This document shows, piece by piece, positions 1 to 5,508 of a stretch of 5,516 bases of DNA; the stretch's first letter is position 1, and every line of letters starts with the position of its first letter. The notes under the pieces were generated by a model that saw only the letters and a program-made list of their open reading frames with translations, had not been told where the DNA came from and made no database searches. The stretch comes from Campylobacteraceae bacterium (GTDB lineage: Bacteria; Campylobacterota; Campylobacteria; Campylobacterales; Sulfurospirillaceae): contig JALUXQ010000236.1 of the NCBI GenBank assembly GCA_027013265.1, forward strand, positions 1 through 5,516, read 5' to 3'. The position numbers and the translations under genes are program-made.

Positions 1-320
1 AGTTTATCGAGTCCACCCAGTCCACTCATCTTCAGTATGTGAGCCAAGATAAAGCCAACAAAAATACTAGATAACCAAAATATAATCAGTATAGCTATAA
101 AGCCCATGAGGTACAAGGAGGCTTTATTTTCAAATGCATATAGACTATTATCGATAAACTCTCCTGCAGTTTGTGCAAATCTTGATGCAAGGTAGATGCC
201 ACCAACGATTCCAATCAAGCCAAAAACCTCTTTTATAAAACCGTTTATGATACCTTTTATACCCAAAATCAAGATTAGAGACAGAGATATGATATCAAAT
301 AGCGAATAATTCTCTATCAT
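1..320 (-). CDS. cvpA: CvpA-family inner-membrane protein, 3' end cut off by window edge
   Basis: Only the first 106 codons lie in the window; the gene runs off its left edge. CvpA-family proteins are small inner-membrane proteins; E. coli CvpA is linked to colicin V production and purF-operon context, but the biochemical role is unsettled. What is visible fits the family: hydrophobic helices at about residues 8-28, 31-48 and 69-95, a glycine-rich GLIGIVGG segment (34-41), and the family-typical turn GLGGLDK at about 100-106, where many members have LGxxDR. A fourth helix and tail would follow outside the window. The ATG (318-320) overlaps the TGA of the upstream GGDEF gene as ATGA, and AGGA lies 7 bases before it inside that gene's last codons, so translation is probably coupled. 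The family call is good; the exact cellular role is not known from sequence. Confidence 0.82.
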   Translation of the reverse strand, partial: MIENYSLFDIISLSLILILGIKGIINGFIKEVFGLIGIVGGIYLASRFAQTAGEFIDNSLYAFENKASLYLMGFIAILIIFWLSSIFVGFILAHILKMSGLGGLDK

Positions 321-1264
321 TTGCCAATCCTATAGCAGTTCTTGCCATCAGCCTTTGCGATATATAGGGCTTTATCTGCTCTTTCTATTATGCTTTCTAC
401 TGTGTCGCCTTTTTTGTGATTTGTTATACCAGCACTAAGTGTTAAATGTATAGTGTCTCCACGGTACAACAATTTACTCTCATCTGTGTTTTTGATCACT
501 CTTTGGACTATTTTTTCACAGTTTTCCAGTTCAGATCTATTTAAAAGAACAACAAACTCTTCACCACCATATCTATAAACTCTAACCCCTTTTCTTATAG
601 AGTTTTCTATGAGTCTAGTCATAAATATAAGAGTCTTATCGCCTGCAACATGTCCAAAAGTATCATTTATATTTTTAAAATCATCCGCATCAAATATGAT
701 AAACTGCATATCAAGAGTTCTATCTTCTCCTACTGTTGTAATCTCTTCAAGGTCTTTTATGAGAGCTCTTCGATTGTAAGTTTTAGTTAGCGGATCTATG
801 TTTGACTCTCTCTCTAGTTTTTCAATCTCTAGTTTTAGTCTGGTGATAGTCTCGTCTGCATCATCTAACTCTTTTAAAATTTGTTGCTGAAAAGTATTAA
901 ATCCTGCTAAAATTTGTGTCATATGTATATTGTTCGGCTCTTTTTTTATCCCATCTATGTCTATAATATTTTCATTTGAGATATTTTTTAAATTTATATT
1001 TGATTTTTCAAATTCTGATATGCTCTCTTTTGTGATATGAAAACAACTCTCTTTGAGAATAAGGTCCGTATCTTCATTTGAGAATAGATATTTGTATTTT
1101 TCTGATAAATCTACTATATCGGTATCATTAGACTCTATCAATATATCCATGAAGGTATTGTGGTAGTATTTTGGATATGGAGGAATTTGTAAGCTTTTTA
1201 GCTTTTCAAATGCTTCATCTCCAATGGTTGATATTTTTTTTGCCATCTCTTTGTTTTTATTCAT
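317..1264 (-). CDS. GGDEF-domain diguanylate cyclase
   Basis: This protein makes cyclic di-GMP from two GTP, the second messenger that moves bacteria between motile and attached states. The C-terminal catalytic domain spans about residues 155-315: DPLTKTYNRR at 157-166, the metal/substrate region FDADDFKNIND at 191-201, the active-site GGEEF at 233-237, and RADKALYIAKADGKN at 295-309. All key residues are present, so it should be active. The inhibitory I-site (RxxD nine residues before GG) reads RKGV at 224-227, so the aspartate is lost and product feedback is probably weakened. The N-terminal 130 residues contain no domain I recognise, apart from a proline/tyrosine-rich IPPYPKYY stretch at 27-34 like that in other Campylobacterota GGDEF proteins. 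A coiled coil at about 127-154 (leucine/glutamate-rich) links to the catalytic domain. There are no membrane segments, so it is probably cytoplasmic. The first ATG was chosen although its ribosome site is weak (GGGA about 10 bases upstream). It overlaps cvpA by 4 bp and follows pilT. Confidence 0.93.
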   Translation of the reverse strand: MNKNKEMAKKISTIGDEAFEKLKSLQIPPYPKYYHNTFMDILIESNDTDIVDLSEKYKYLFSNEDTDLILKESCFHITKESISEFEKSNINLKNISNENIIDIDGIKKEPNNIHMTQILAGFNTFQQQILKELDDADETITRLKLEIEKLERESNIDPLTKTYNRRALIKDLEEITTVGEDRTLDMQFIIFDADDFKNINDTFGHVAGDKTLIFMTRLIENSIRKGVRVYRYGGEEFVVLLNRSELENCEKIVQRVIKNTDESKLLYRGDTIHLTLSAGITNHKKGDTVESIIERADKALYIAKADGKNCYRIGK

Positions 1265-1305
1265 ATTTCTATCCCAAGAATTATTAATTAAATTTTTAAT
1301 GGTGC

Positions 1306-1311
1306 ATTATA
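1306..1311 (-). promoter_or_regulatory. Predicted sigma70 -10 box for the GGDEF-cvpA transcript
   Basis: On the minus strand the 87-bp gap between pilT and the GGDEF gene contains a perfect TATAAT, preceded by an eight-base A run. No TTGACA is found at the expected -35 distance, which is usual in Campylobacterota, where AT-rich tracts upstream of the -10 box replace it. Transcription would start about 35 bases before the GGDEF ATG. This suggests the GGDEF and cvpA genes can be expressed apart from gatC-pilT. Seen directly: the box. Inferred: its use. Confidence 0.55.
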
Positions 1312-1351
1312 CCTTTTTTTTACTGTGATAATATTAAAGATGTCCTAAATA

Positions 1352-2413
1352 TCACTTTATCCCAATACTATTAATCAGCTCTTGAGGCTGTGTTGAGTAT
1401 CTTATAGCACTATCTCTTGTGATCAATCGTGCTTGTAGGTTTTTGATCATTGATTGAGTTTGTGTTATCATACCAGTCTTTTGTTGGTTGAGTTGCATTT
1501 GTGAATAGATTTGATGCAGTTTATTTTCTCGTATAAGGTTTGAAATGGCTGCATTGTTTATTAAAACTTCGTGTATTGCGACTCTTCCTTTTCCAACTCT
1601 TGGCAAGAGAGCTTGAGATATAACTGCATAAAGAGAGGTCGAGAGCATATTTCTAACTTGAACTTGTTCAGCCCCTTCAAAGCTATCTACGATTCTATTG
1701 ACAGTCTGTACGGCTGAGTTTGTATGTAGTGTTGCAAACACCAAGTGACCAGTCTCCGCTGCTGTTATGGCTGTGCTGATTGTCTCTTGATCTCTTAGCT
1801 CGCCTACGAGTATGACATCAGGGTCTTCACGAAGTGAAAATTTTAAGCCATTCGCGAAACTTTTTGTATCTGCTCCAACATTTCTATGGGAAAATAGAGA
1901 TTTTTTGTTTTGATGTACAAATTCAACAGGATCTTCTATCGTAATTATATGCTTATTTTCTGTCAGGTTTATCTCATTTAATAAGGCGGCTAGCGTTGTT
2001 GATTTTCCACTACCTGTTGGGCCAGTTACTAGTATAAGACCCTTTTCTCTTTGCACCATGTCTTTAAAGATAGGAGGGCATTTTAGCTCATCAAGCGATG
2101 GAATCTCTATTGGGATTATACGAAAAGCAGCTGCTACTTCACCATTCATAGTATAGTAATAGTTAGCACGAAAACGACCAATAGTTGGGAATTCTATCGC
2201 AAAGTCAAGTTCTTTATCCTCTTCCAAATCCTTTTTTTGTTTATCACTTAACAGCGTATAGCACATCTCCTCGATGGTTGGGCCGTCAAGTTTTTCCATA
2301 TCAAGTGGCACCAATGTTCCGTCTATTCTTATCTGCGGTTCGCTTCCACTCACTATATGCAAATCTGATGCACCATAATTTATAACATTTTTTAATAAGG
2401 CTTTTATATTCAT
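1352..2413 (-). CDS. pilT: Type IV pilus retraction ATPase, PilT family
   Basis: PilT is a hexameric cytoplasmic ATPase at the base of the type IV pilus; it powers pilin disassembly, giving pilus retraction, twitching and DNA uptake. The 353 residues match the family's usual 340-370. Seen in order: an N-terminal domain with ASDLHIVSGSEPQIRIDG (15-32); Walker A GPTGSGKST (131-139); Asp box HIITIEDPVEF (155-165); Walker B region DPDVILVGELRD (197-208); His box TGHLVFATLHT (221-231); and the retraction-specific AIRNLIRE-like motif, here AISNLIRE at 289-296. That last motif, plus the lack of an N-terminal MshE/PilB domain and of a zinc-binding four-cysteine cluster, argues for PilT over the extension ATPase PilB. 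PilU is a close paralogue that cannot be fully excluded. The start has AGGAAAG overlapping the gatC stop codon (TAGGAAAG), 9 bp after gatC, so the two are co-transcribed. No other pilus genes are in the window. Confidence 0.93.
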   Translation of the reverse strand: MNIKALLKNVINYGASDLHIVSGSEPQIRIDGTLVPLDMEKLDGPTIEEMCYTLLSDKQKKDLEEDKELDFAIEFPTIGRFRANYYYTMNGEVAAAFRIIPIEIPSLDELKCPPIFKDMVQREKGLILVTGPTGSGKSTTLAALLNEINLTENKHIITIEDPVEFVHQNKKSLFSHRNVGADTKSFANGLKFSLREDPDVILVGELRDQETISTAITAAETGHLVFATLHTNSAVQTVNRIVDSFEGAEQVQVRNMLSTSLYAVISQALLPRVGKGRVAIHEVLINNAAISNLIRENKLHQIYSQMQLNQQKTGMITQTQSMIKNLQARLITRDSAIRYSTQPQELINSIGIK

Positions 2414-2422
2414 ATTGCTTTC

Positions 2423-2713
2423 CTACTCTATAATTTTTGGGACAACAAAATATCCGTTTTCGCTTCTTGGTGCATTTGCTAGAATAGTTTGTATCACTTC
2501 AGGATTTCCGCTAGGGCAATCCTCTCTGAATGGGGTTCCGCCCTTGAGCGTTGTAAATGTTGCCTCTTCATCTTTCAAATCCAACTCATTTAAAATCTCA
2601 ACAAATTTGACTATTTTACTGAGTTCTTCCACTATCTCCTCTCTTCTATCTGTATCTATTTGCAAAGCAGAGAGTTTCTCCAGTTTTGTTAAAAGTTTAT
2701 CATCTATTTGCAT
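2423..2713 (-). CDS. gatC: Aspartyl/glutamyl-tRNA amidotransferase subunit C
   Basis: GatC is the small subunit of GatCAB, which converts mischarged Glu-tRNA(Gln) and, in many bacteria, Asp-tRNA(Asn) to the correct amide forms; GatC wraps around and stabilises the GatA-GatB interface. The 96 residues match the family's usual 90-100. Features: an N-terminal helix with LEKLSALQID (11-20), a second helix EEIVEELSKIVKFVEILNEL (25-44) followed by the conserved LD, then an extended arm with TPFREDCP (60-67), equivalent to the family's LReDxv, and a C-terminal PRSENGYFVVPKII typical of this lineage. It heads the leftward operon; gatA and gatB are not adjacent, which is common in this phylum. AGGA lies 6 bases before the ATG. 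Its presence implies that the organism uses the indirect route for Gln-tRNA and perhaps Asn-tRNA charging. The identification is firm despite the small size. Confidence 0.93.
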   Translation of the reverse strand: MQIDDKLLTKLEKLSALQIDTDRREEIVEELSKIVKFVEILNELDLKDEEATFTTLKGGTPFREDCPSGNPEVIQTILANAPRSENGYFVVPKIIE

Positions 2714-2747
2714 GGACTATCCTGTAAAGTTTTGTGTTCTAATCGAC

Positions 2748-2753
2748 ATTATA
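2748..2753 (-). promoter_or_regulatory. Predicted extended -10 promoter for gatC-pilT
   Basis: On the minus strand the sequence TGCTATAAT gives a consensus -10 box with the TGn extension, preceded by TTTTT. Transcription would begin near 2741, leaving a leader of about 28 bases before the gatC ATG, with AGGA 6 bases upstream of the start. There is no -35 match, as expected for an extended -10 promoter. The box is seen; its use is inferred. Confidence 0.6.
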
Positions 2754-2784
2754 GCAAAAATTATATACAAAGAGATAATTTATA

Positions 2785-2800
2785 TATAATATGATAAAAT
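2785..2800 (+). promoter_or_regulatory. Predicted -10 region for the rightward four-gene operon
   Basis: Two overlapping candidates exist: TATAAT at 2785-2790 and the extended box TGATAAAAT, whose hexamer is at 2795-2800. The second would start transcription near 2807 and leave a leader of about 25 bases before the TTG at 2832. Both sit in a very AT-rich gap of 118 bp shared with the gatC promoter, so the two operons are divergent with about 65 bp between their start sites. No -35 box was found. Which hexamer is used cannot be decided from sequence. Confidence 0.5.
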
Positions 2801-2820
2801 ATCAGCCTAGATTTTAACAA

Positions 2821-2825
2821 AAGGA
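2821..2825 (+). promoter_or_regulatory. Ribosome binding site supporting a TTG start
   Basis: AAGGA sits 6 bases before the TTG at 2832. This spacing is ideal, and no in-frame ATG occurs before codon 97, inside the periplasmic domain, so the TTG is the start of the YfgM-like gene. Confidence 0.75.
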
Positions 2826-2831
2826 TTAAAT

Positions 2832-3416
2832 TTGAGCTTGAAAGAAAACTTGGAGAGCATAAAACAAGAAATCGGCGCAGAAGAGCAATTTTTAGAGAGC
2901 GTTATAAAAACAGAGAGGTTTTATAAGAAGTATAAAAGGCAGATTCAAATTGGAGTTGTTCTTTTAATTGTTGCTTCCGTGGGATTTACGAGCTATAACT
3001 ATATAAAACAGAGAAATTTAGAGGTATCAAACAAGGCATATGAGACGCTTCTAAAGACGCCAGATAACACAAAAGCACTAAATACTCTAAAAGATAAAAA
3101 CCCCTCACTATATGAGGCATATATGTTTAGAGTCGCGGTGAATAAAAAAGATACGGCAAAATTAGAAGAGTTAGCAAAAGATAAAAACTATAAATTTTTA
3201 GCAGATTTATCATCATATCAACTAGCCCAAATAAAAAACTCTAAAGTTGTACAAAGTGACATTTTGAAGGGTTTTGCCCTACTTGAAGAGGGTTATGACT
3301 TGCTAAAAAGTGGCAAAGCAACAGAGGCTAAACTAAAATTTGCTCAAATAGATGAAAATTCTCCGTTATCCAAAATCGTTAAAAACTTGGAGCACTATCA
3401 GGGTGCAAGTAAATGA
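2832..3416 (+). CDS. Single-pass membrane protein, YfgM-like (TPR-type periplasmic domain)
   Basis: The protein has 194 residues and starts with TTG. It has a short charged cytoplasmic N-terminus (1-36, with a KKYKR cluster at 32-36), one strong membrane helix at about 39-56 (IGVVLLIVASVGFTSYNY) and a helical, lysine-rich periplasmic domain. The positive cluster before the helix predicts N-in, C-out. The C-terminal part has helix pairs spaced like tetratricopeptide repeats: AYETLLKTPD near 69-78, AKLEELAKDKNYKFLADLSS at 109-128, and ALLEEGYDLLKSGKATEAKL at 149-168. Size, topology and position just upstream of a BamB-like lipoprotein gene match E. coli YfgM (about 206 residues, same topology, encoded next to bamB), a partner of the SecYEG translocon and periplasmic chaperones. 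The primary-sequence match is not obvious by eye, so the name is an inference from architecture and context. It overlaps the next gene by 4 bp (ATGA). Confidence 0.62.
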   Translation: MSLKENLESIKQEIGAEEQFLESVIKTERFYKKYKRQIQIGVVLLIVASVGFTSYNYIKQRNLEVSNKAYETLLKTPDNTKALNTLKDKNPSLYEAYMFRVAVNKKDTAKLEELAKDKNYKFLADLSSYQLAQIKNSKVVQSDILKGFALLEEGYDLLKSGKATEAKLKFAQIDENSPLSKIVKNLEHYQGASK

Positions 3417-4423
3417 GACTATTTAACCTACTTTTATTATCAATAGTATCTATTTTTGTCCTCCAAGGATGTGGTACCAAGAGACAGTATTTTAAACCAA
3501 AAGATATTTCGTATTCTATAGATTATGATGGCACATTGCCTGCCAAAATAGCAGATGTAACAAGAAGTGGAGCCACTTTAGAAGATGGAGAAGTGATTAC
3601 AAAAAAAGGGTTAAAAGGTATCAAATTGCCAAAAGGTTTCACATTTCTAGATGATAGTAAAGACAGATATCTAGCAACTTCTAAATGCGGAGATTTGATA
3701 GTTTTAGATGATAATTCAAAAACAATATATAGCAGAAAATTTGATACTCAGGTTGCGGCAGCTAGCATAAAAGACTCCAAGATAGCTATTATTTTATCTT
3801 CAAATAGACTTTTAATTATAGATATCAAATCAGATAAAGAGATTTTAAACTCTAAACAAGATGATGTTTATGCACTTGATTCAAGAATTGCCTCTCCATA
3901 TTTTTTAAATTCGCTAGTCATCTTTCCAACACTTGACGGAAAGCTTGTTGTTTTTGATACTAAAAGTGCAAAAATTATAAGAAGTGTAATTGTTGGGAAT
4001 GAGAAGTTTTTTGGAAATGTCATCTATTTAGATGTTCTAAATGACAGGCTAGTGGCAGCTACAAAAAAAAGAGTCATCTCTATCAGTCCAAACTCTATGG
4101 ATATCTTGGATGAAGATGTGAAAGATGTTGTTGTTCTTAAAAACAGAATTTTTGTCTTTACTAAAGATGGGACAGTTATCCTAGCCAATGCAGATCTAAA
4201 AGTGCTAAAAAAAGAGAGGTTCCCATTTGCAGTATTTGCAGGAGCTATATACGGGGGTCATGTATATATGATTGAAAGAGGGGGCTACCTGATAGCTACT
4301 GATGTTGATTTGAATTCTGTCAATATATATAAAATACCAGATAATATAAAATCTTTTATATTTTTTACGAAAAAGGCTCTTTATTATCAAGATAGATACT
4401 TTAAATTAGCGAGTAAAAAATAG
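3413..4423 (+). CDS. Outer-membrane-type lipoprotein with BamB-like beta-propeller
   Basis: The protein starts with a lipoprotein signal peptide: MRLF, a hydrophobic core, then lipobox LQGC at 17-20, so Cys20 would be lipidated. Glycine rather than aspartate at +2 would favour sorting to the outer membrane by the usual rule. The mature 317 residues are rich in short strands of the pattern G/N-x-hydrophobic-D that mark WD/PQQ-type propeller blades: GDLIVLD (93-99), NRLLIID (131-137), GKLVVFD (176-182), KRVISIS (219-225), GTVILAN (253-259) and GYLIATD (291-297), spaced about 34-45 residues apart, so six blades are readily seen. This is the fold of BamB, the outer-membrane assembly lipoprotein (about 390 residues in E. 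coli), and the gene lies directly after a YfgM-like gene as bamB does in gammaproteobacteria. The protein is shorter than BamB and may have fewer blades. The lipoprotein call is firm; the BamB function is inferred. The ATG overlaps the upstream TGA. Confidence 0.75.
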   Translation: MRLFNLLLLSIVSIFVLQGCGTKRQYFKPKDISYSIDYDGTLPAKIADVTRSGATLEDGEVITKKGLKGIKLPKGFTFLDDSKDRYLATSKCGDLIVLDDNSKTIYSRKFDTQVAAASIKDSKIAIILSSNRLLIIDIKSDKEILNSKQDDVYALDSRIASPYFLNSLVIFPTLDGKLVVFDTKSAKIIRSVIVGNEKFFGNVIYLDVLNDRLVAATKKRVISISPNSMDILDEDVKDVVVLKNRIFVFTKDGTVILANADLKVLKKERFPFAVFAGAIYGGHVYMIERGGYLIATDVDLNSVNIYKIPDNIKSFIFFTKKALYYQDRYFKLASKK

Positions 4424-4765
4424 TTGAAAAAGATAGTAGATGTTCTAGGAGAAAATGGGTTTGTATTTAAATCTCTTGTGAAGGTTGAGCCATCATCGCT
4501 AAGAAGCAGACAAAAAGTAAAAATTTTTAGTGCAGTGGATGAAAAAAGTTTTTATAATGCAATTTTTATACTCAATAATAAAAGTAGATTTTTAAGAGGT
4601 AGCGCTATAAAATTGATGGAGCTAGAAGAGAGATTGGAGATAGCCTATAAACACTCCTATCGTGTAAAAATTTTACTCATCAGTTCTCCTGTATGCTCTT
4701 TGGCAAAAAAATTCTTAAAAGAGAATAGGTGGAAAATTGTAGAGGTACAAAATGGTATTGTGTGA
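4424..4765 (+). CDS. Conserved-context hypothetical protein of 113 residues
   Basis: I do not recognise a family. The reading frame begins with TTG directly after the TAG of the lipoprotein gene (TAGTTG) and has no strong ribosome site (only GAG about 10 bases upstream), so it is probably translated by re-initiation. No in-frame ATG occurs before codon 65. The protein is basic, has no signal peptide or membrane helix, and should be cytoplasmic. Predicted pattern: beta strands around VKIFSAV (32-38) and YNAIFIL (44-50), a long charged helix at about 58-77 (SAIKLMELEERLEIAYKHSY), a hydrophobic strand VKILLISSP (81-89), a helix CSLAKKFLKENR and a last strand WKIVEVQ, which suggests a small alpha/beta domain. 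It shares 14 bp with coaX, so its product may be needed in step with CoaX or simply ride in the operon. The frame is real by operon packing; the function is unknown. Confidence 0.72.
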   Translation: MKKIVDVLGENGFVFKSLVKVEPSSLRSRQKVKIFSAVDEKSFYNAIFILNNKSRFLRGSAIKLMELEERLEIAYKHSYRVKILLISSPVCSLAKKFLKENRWKIVEVQNGIV

Positions 4766-5387
4766 TATTGGAAATCATAGTGCAGATTTTTATCACGATG
4801 GAAAAATTTGGTCAATATCTTGTGAAGAGTTTGCCGATTATTGCCCATCAGAAAAGATATACTATATAAGTGTAAATGAGAAAATCTCAAACCTGATTAA
4901 AAATCATAAATATTTTATAGATATAGAGCCATACTTTCAGCTTGATACTATCTATCAGGGCTTAGGAATTGACAGAGTTGCAGCTTGCACAGCTGTTAGT
5001 GATGGTATGATAGTTGATGCAGGTAGTGCCATTACGGTAGATATCATGTCTAACTCTTTGCATTTAGGTGGATATATCCTTCCAGGTCTTGCTAGCTATG
5101 AGCAGGCTTTTTCGCAAATATCGGATAAATTAAGATTTAAGCTAAACATGAGTGTTGATTTTGAAGCTCTTCCTCAAACAACTTCTGATGCACTATCTTT
5201 CGGTGTTATTAAGCCGATATTGATGGTTTTAAATGACTCTTGCAAAGAGAAGAAGATATATTTTACAGGTGGAGATGGAAAATTTTTCTCTAAATATTTT
5301 AATAACAGTGTGTATGATAGGACTCTTATATTTAGAGGCATGAAAAAAGTGCTAGAAAAAAACTTTGATTTGGAGCCTAAGCTTTAG
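4752..5387 (+). CDS. coaX: Type III pantothenate kinase
   Basis: CoaX phosphorylates pantothenate with ATP, the first step of coenzyme A synthesis. The type III enzymes belong to the ASKHA superfamily, work as dimers in the cytoplasm, need a monovalent cation and resist CoA feedback. The 211 residues fit the short Campylobacterota form (Helicobacter about 223). Motifs in order: phosphate-1 loop DIGN (5-8), GLGIDR (70-75, pantothenate/dimer region), DAGSAITVD (89-97, catalytic and phosphate-2), LGGYILPGL (105-113), PQTTSDALSFG (141-151) and adenosine-loop TGGD (172-175). The usual DxGNT has H at position 9 here. ATG 4752 was chosen because AGAGG lies 6 bases upstream and the protein starts one residue before the first strand; it overlaps the upstream gene by 14 bp. 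The last residues EPKL and the TAG stop fall inside the first copy of a 62-bp repeat. Confidence 0.93.
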   Translation: MVLCDIGNHSADFYHDGKIWSISCEEFADYCPSEKIYYISVNEKISNLIKNHKYFIDIEPYFQLDTIYQGLGIDRVAACTAVSDGMIVDAGSAITVDIMSNSLHLGGYILPGLASYEQAFSQISDKLRFKLNMSVDFEALPQTTSDALSFGVIKPILMVLNDSCKEKKIYFTGGDGKFFSKYFNNSVYDRTLIFRGMKKVLEKNFDLEPKL

Positions 5388-5435
5388 TCGCGAGGAATTT
5401 TTGCGGAATTTACTTCCGTAAAAAGGGGACAATTA
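5374..5435. repeat. 62-bp direct repeat, copy 1 (REP-like structured unit)
   Basis: This segment recurs base for base 73 bp downstream. It is about 40% GC (25 of 62), richer than its surroundings. It begins with AGCCTAAGCTTTAG, which contains an imperfect palindrome (CTAA-GCT-TTAG), then TCGCGA, a strong hairpin and the tail GGGGACAATTA. Its first 14 bases are the end of coaX, giving the residues EPKL and the TAG stop. It has no SD or reading frame of its own. It is most likely a dispersed repeat of the kind moved by REP-associated (Y1) transposases, but no such gene is in the window, so that is inference. Confidence 0.85.
5398..5424. other. Hairpin inside repeat copy 1
   Basis: TTTTTGCGGAA pairs with TTCCGTAAAAA across a TTTAC loop: an 11-bp stem with one G-T pair, clear on both strands. 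The stem begins with T and ends with A, so no T tract follows on either strand (AAAAA then GGGG on plus; AAAAATTCC on minus). It is therefore not a standard intrinsic terminator, though an mRNA with this stem could be protected from 3' decay. Confidence 0.75.
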
Positions 5436-5438
5436 CTC

Positions 5439-5452
5439 TAGGCGTTAGCCTA
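5439..5452. other. Small palindrome joining the two repeat copies
   Basis: TAGGC and GCCTA pair across a GTTA loop, giving a 5-bp stem. It spans the 11-bp spacer and the start of copy 2, so the second unit has a hairpin at its head that the first copy lacks, because coaX sequence precedes copy 1. The pairing is seen; any role is unknown. Confidence 0.5.
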
Positions 5453-5508
5453 AGCTTTAGTCGCGAGGAATTTTTGCGGAATTTACTTCCGTAAAAAGGG
5501 GACAATTA
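5447..5508. repeat. 62-bp direct repeat, copy 2
   Basis: This is identical over 62 bp to the copy at 5374-5435, with an 11-bp spacer (5436-5446) between them, so the tandem period is 73 bp. After it the sequence changes to AATAAAAA, unlike the CTCTAGG that follows copy 1, so identity ends here and no third unit follows within the last 8 bases. It carries the same 11-bp hairpin at 5471-5497. Perfect identity points to a recent duplication or active homogenisation. Confidence 0.85.

Noticed and set aside
1228..1246. Later start (Met7) for the GGDEF gene
   Set aside because: The purine run before it touches the ATG, leaving no proper spacing; the first ATG is at least as good and retains the distance to the promoter.
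2185..2385. Plus-strand frame of 66 residues opposite pilT
   Set aside because: It lies wholly within the pilT coding region and has no ribosome site or recognisable features.
2415..2789. Plus-strand frame of 124 residues opposite gatC
   Set aside because: It is a low-complexity serine-rich antisense shadow of gatC, which has clear family motifs.
4205..4390. Minus-strand frame of 61 residues inside the lipoprotein gene
   Set aside because: It is an antisense shadow in AT-rich coding DNA, with no promoter or ribosome site.
4657..4890. Minus-strand frame of 77 residues across the 113-residue gene and coaX
   Set aside because: It is antisense to two well-supported overlapping genes, and its composition is unlike the neighbouring proteins.
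5398..5424. Intrinsic terminator after coaX
   Set aside because: The stem is good, but it starts with T and ends with A, and no T run follows on either strand.
5439..5460. Integron attC site (GCGTTAGCC resembles the GTTRRRY core)
   Set aside because: The core does not match at its sixth base, and the required inverse RYYYAAC site is absent.
5374..5508. CRISPR array
   Set aside because: There are only two units, the repeat (62 bp) is too long and the spacer (11 bp) far too short, and there are no cas genes.
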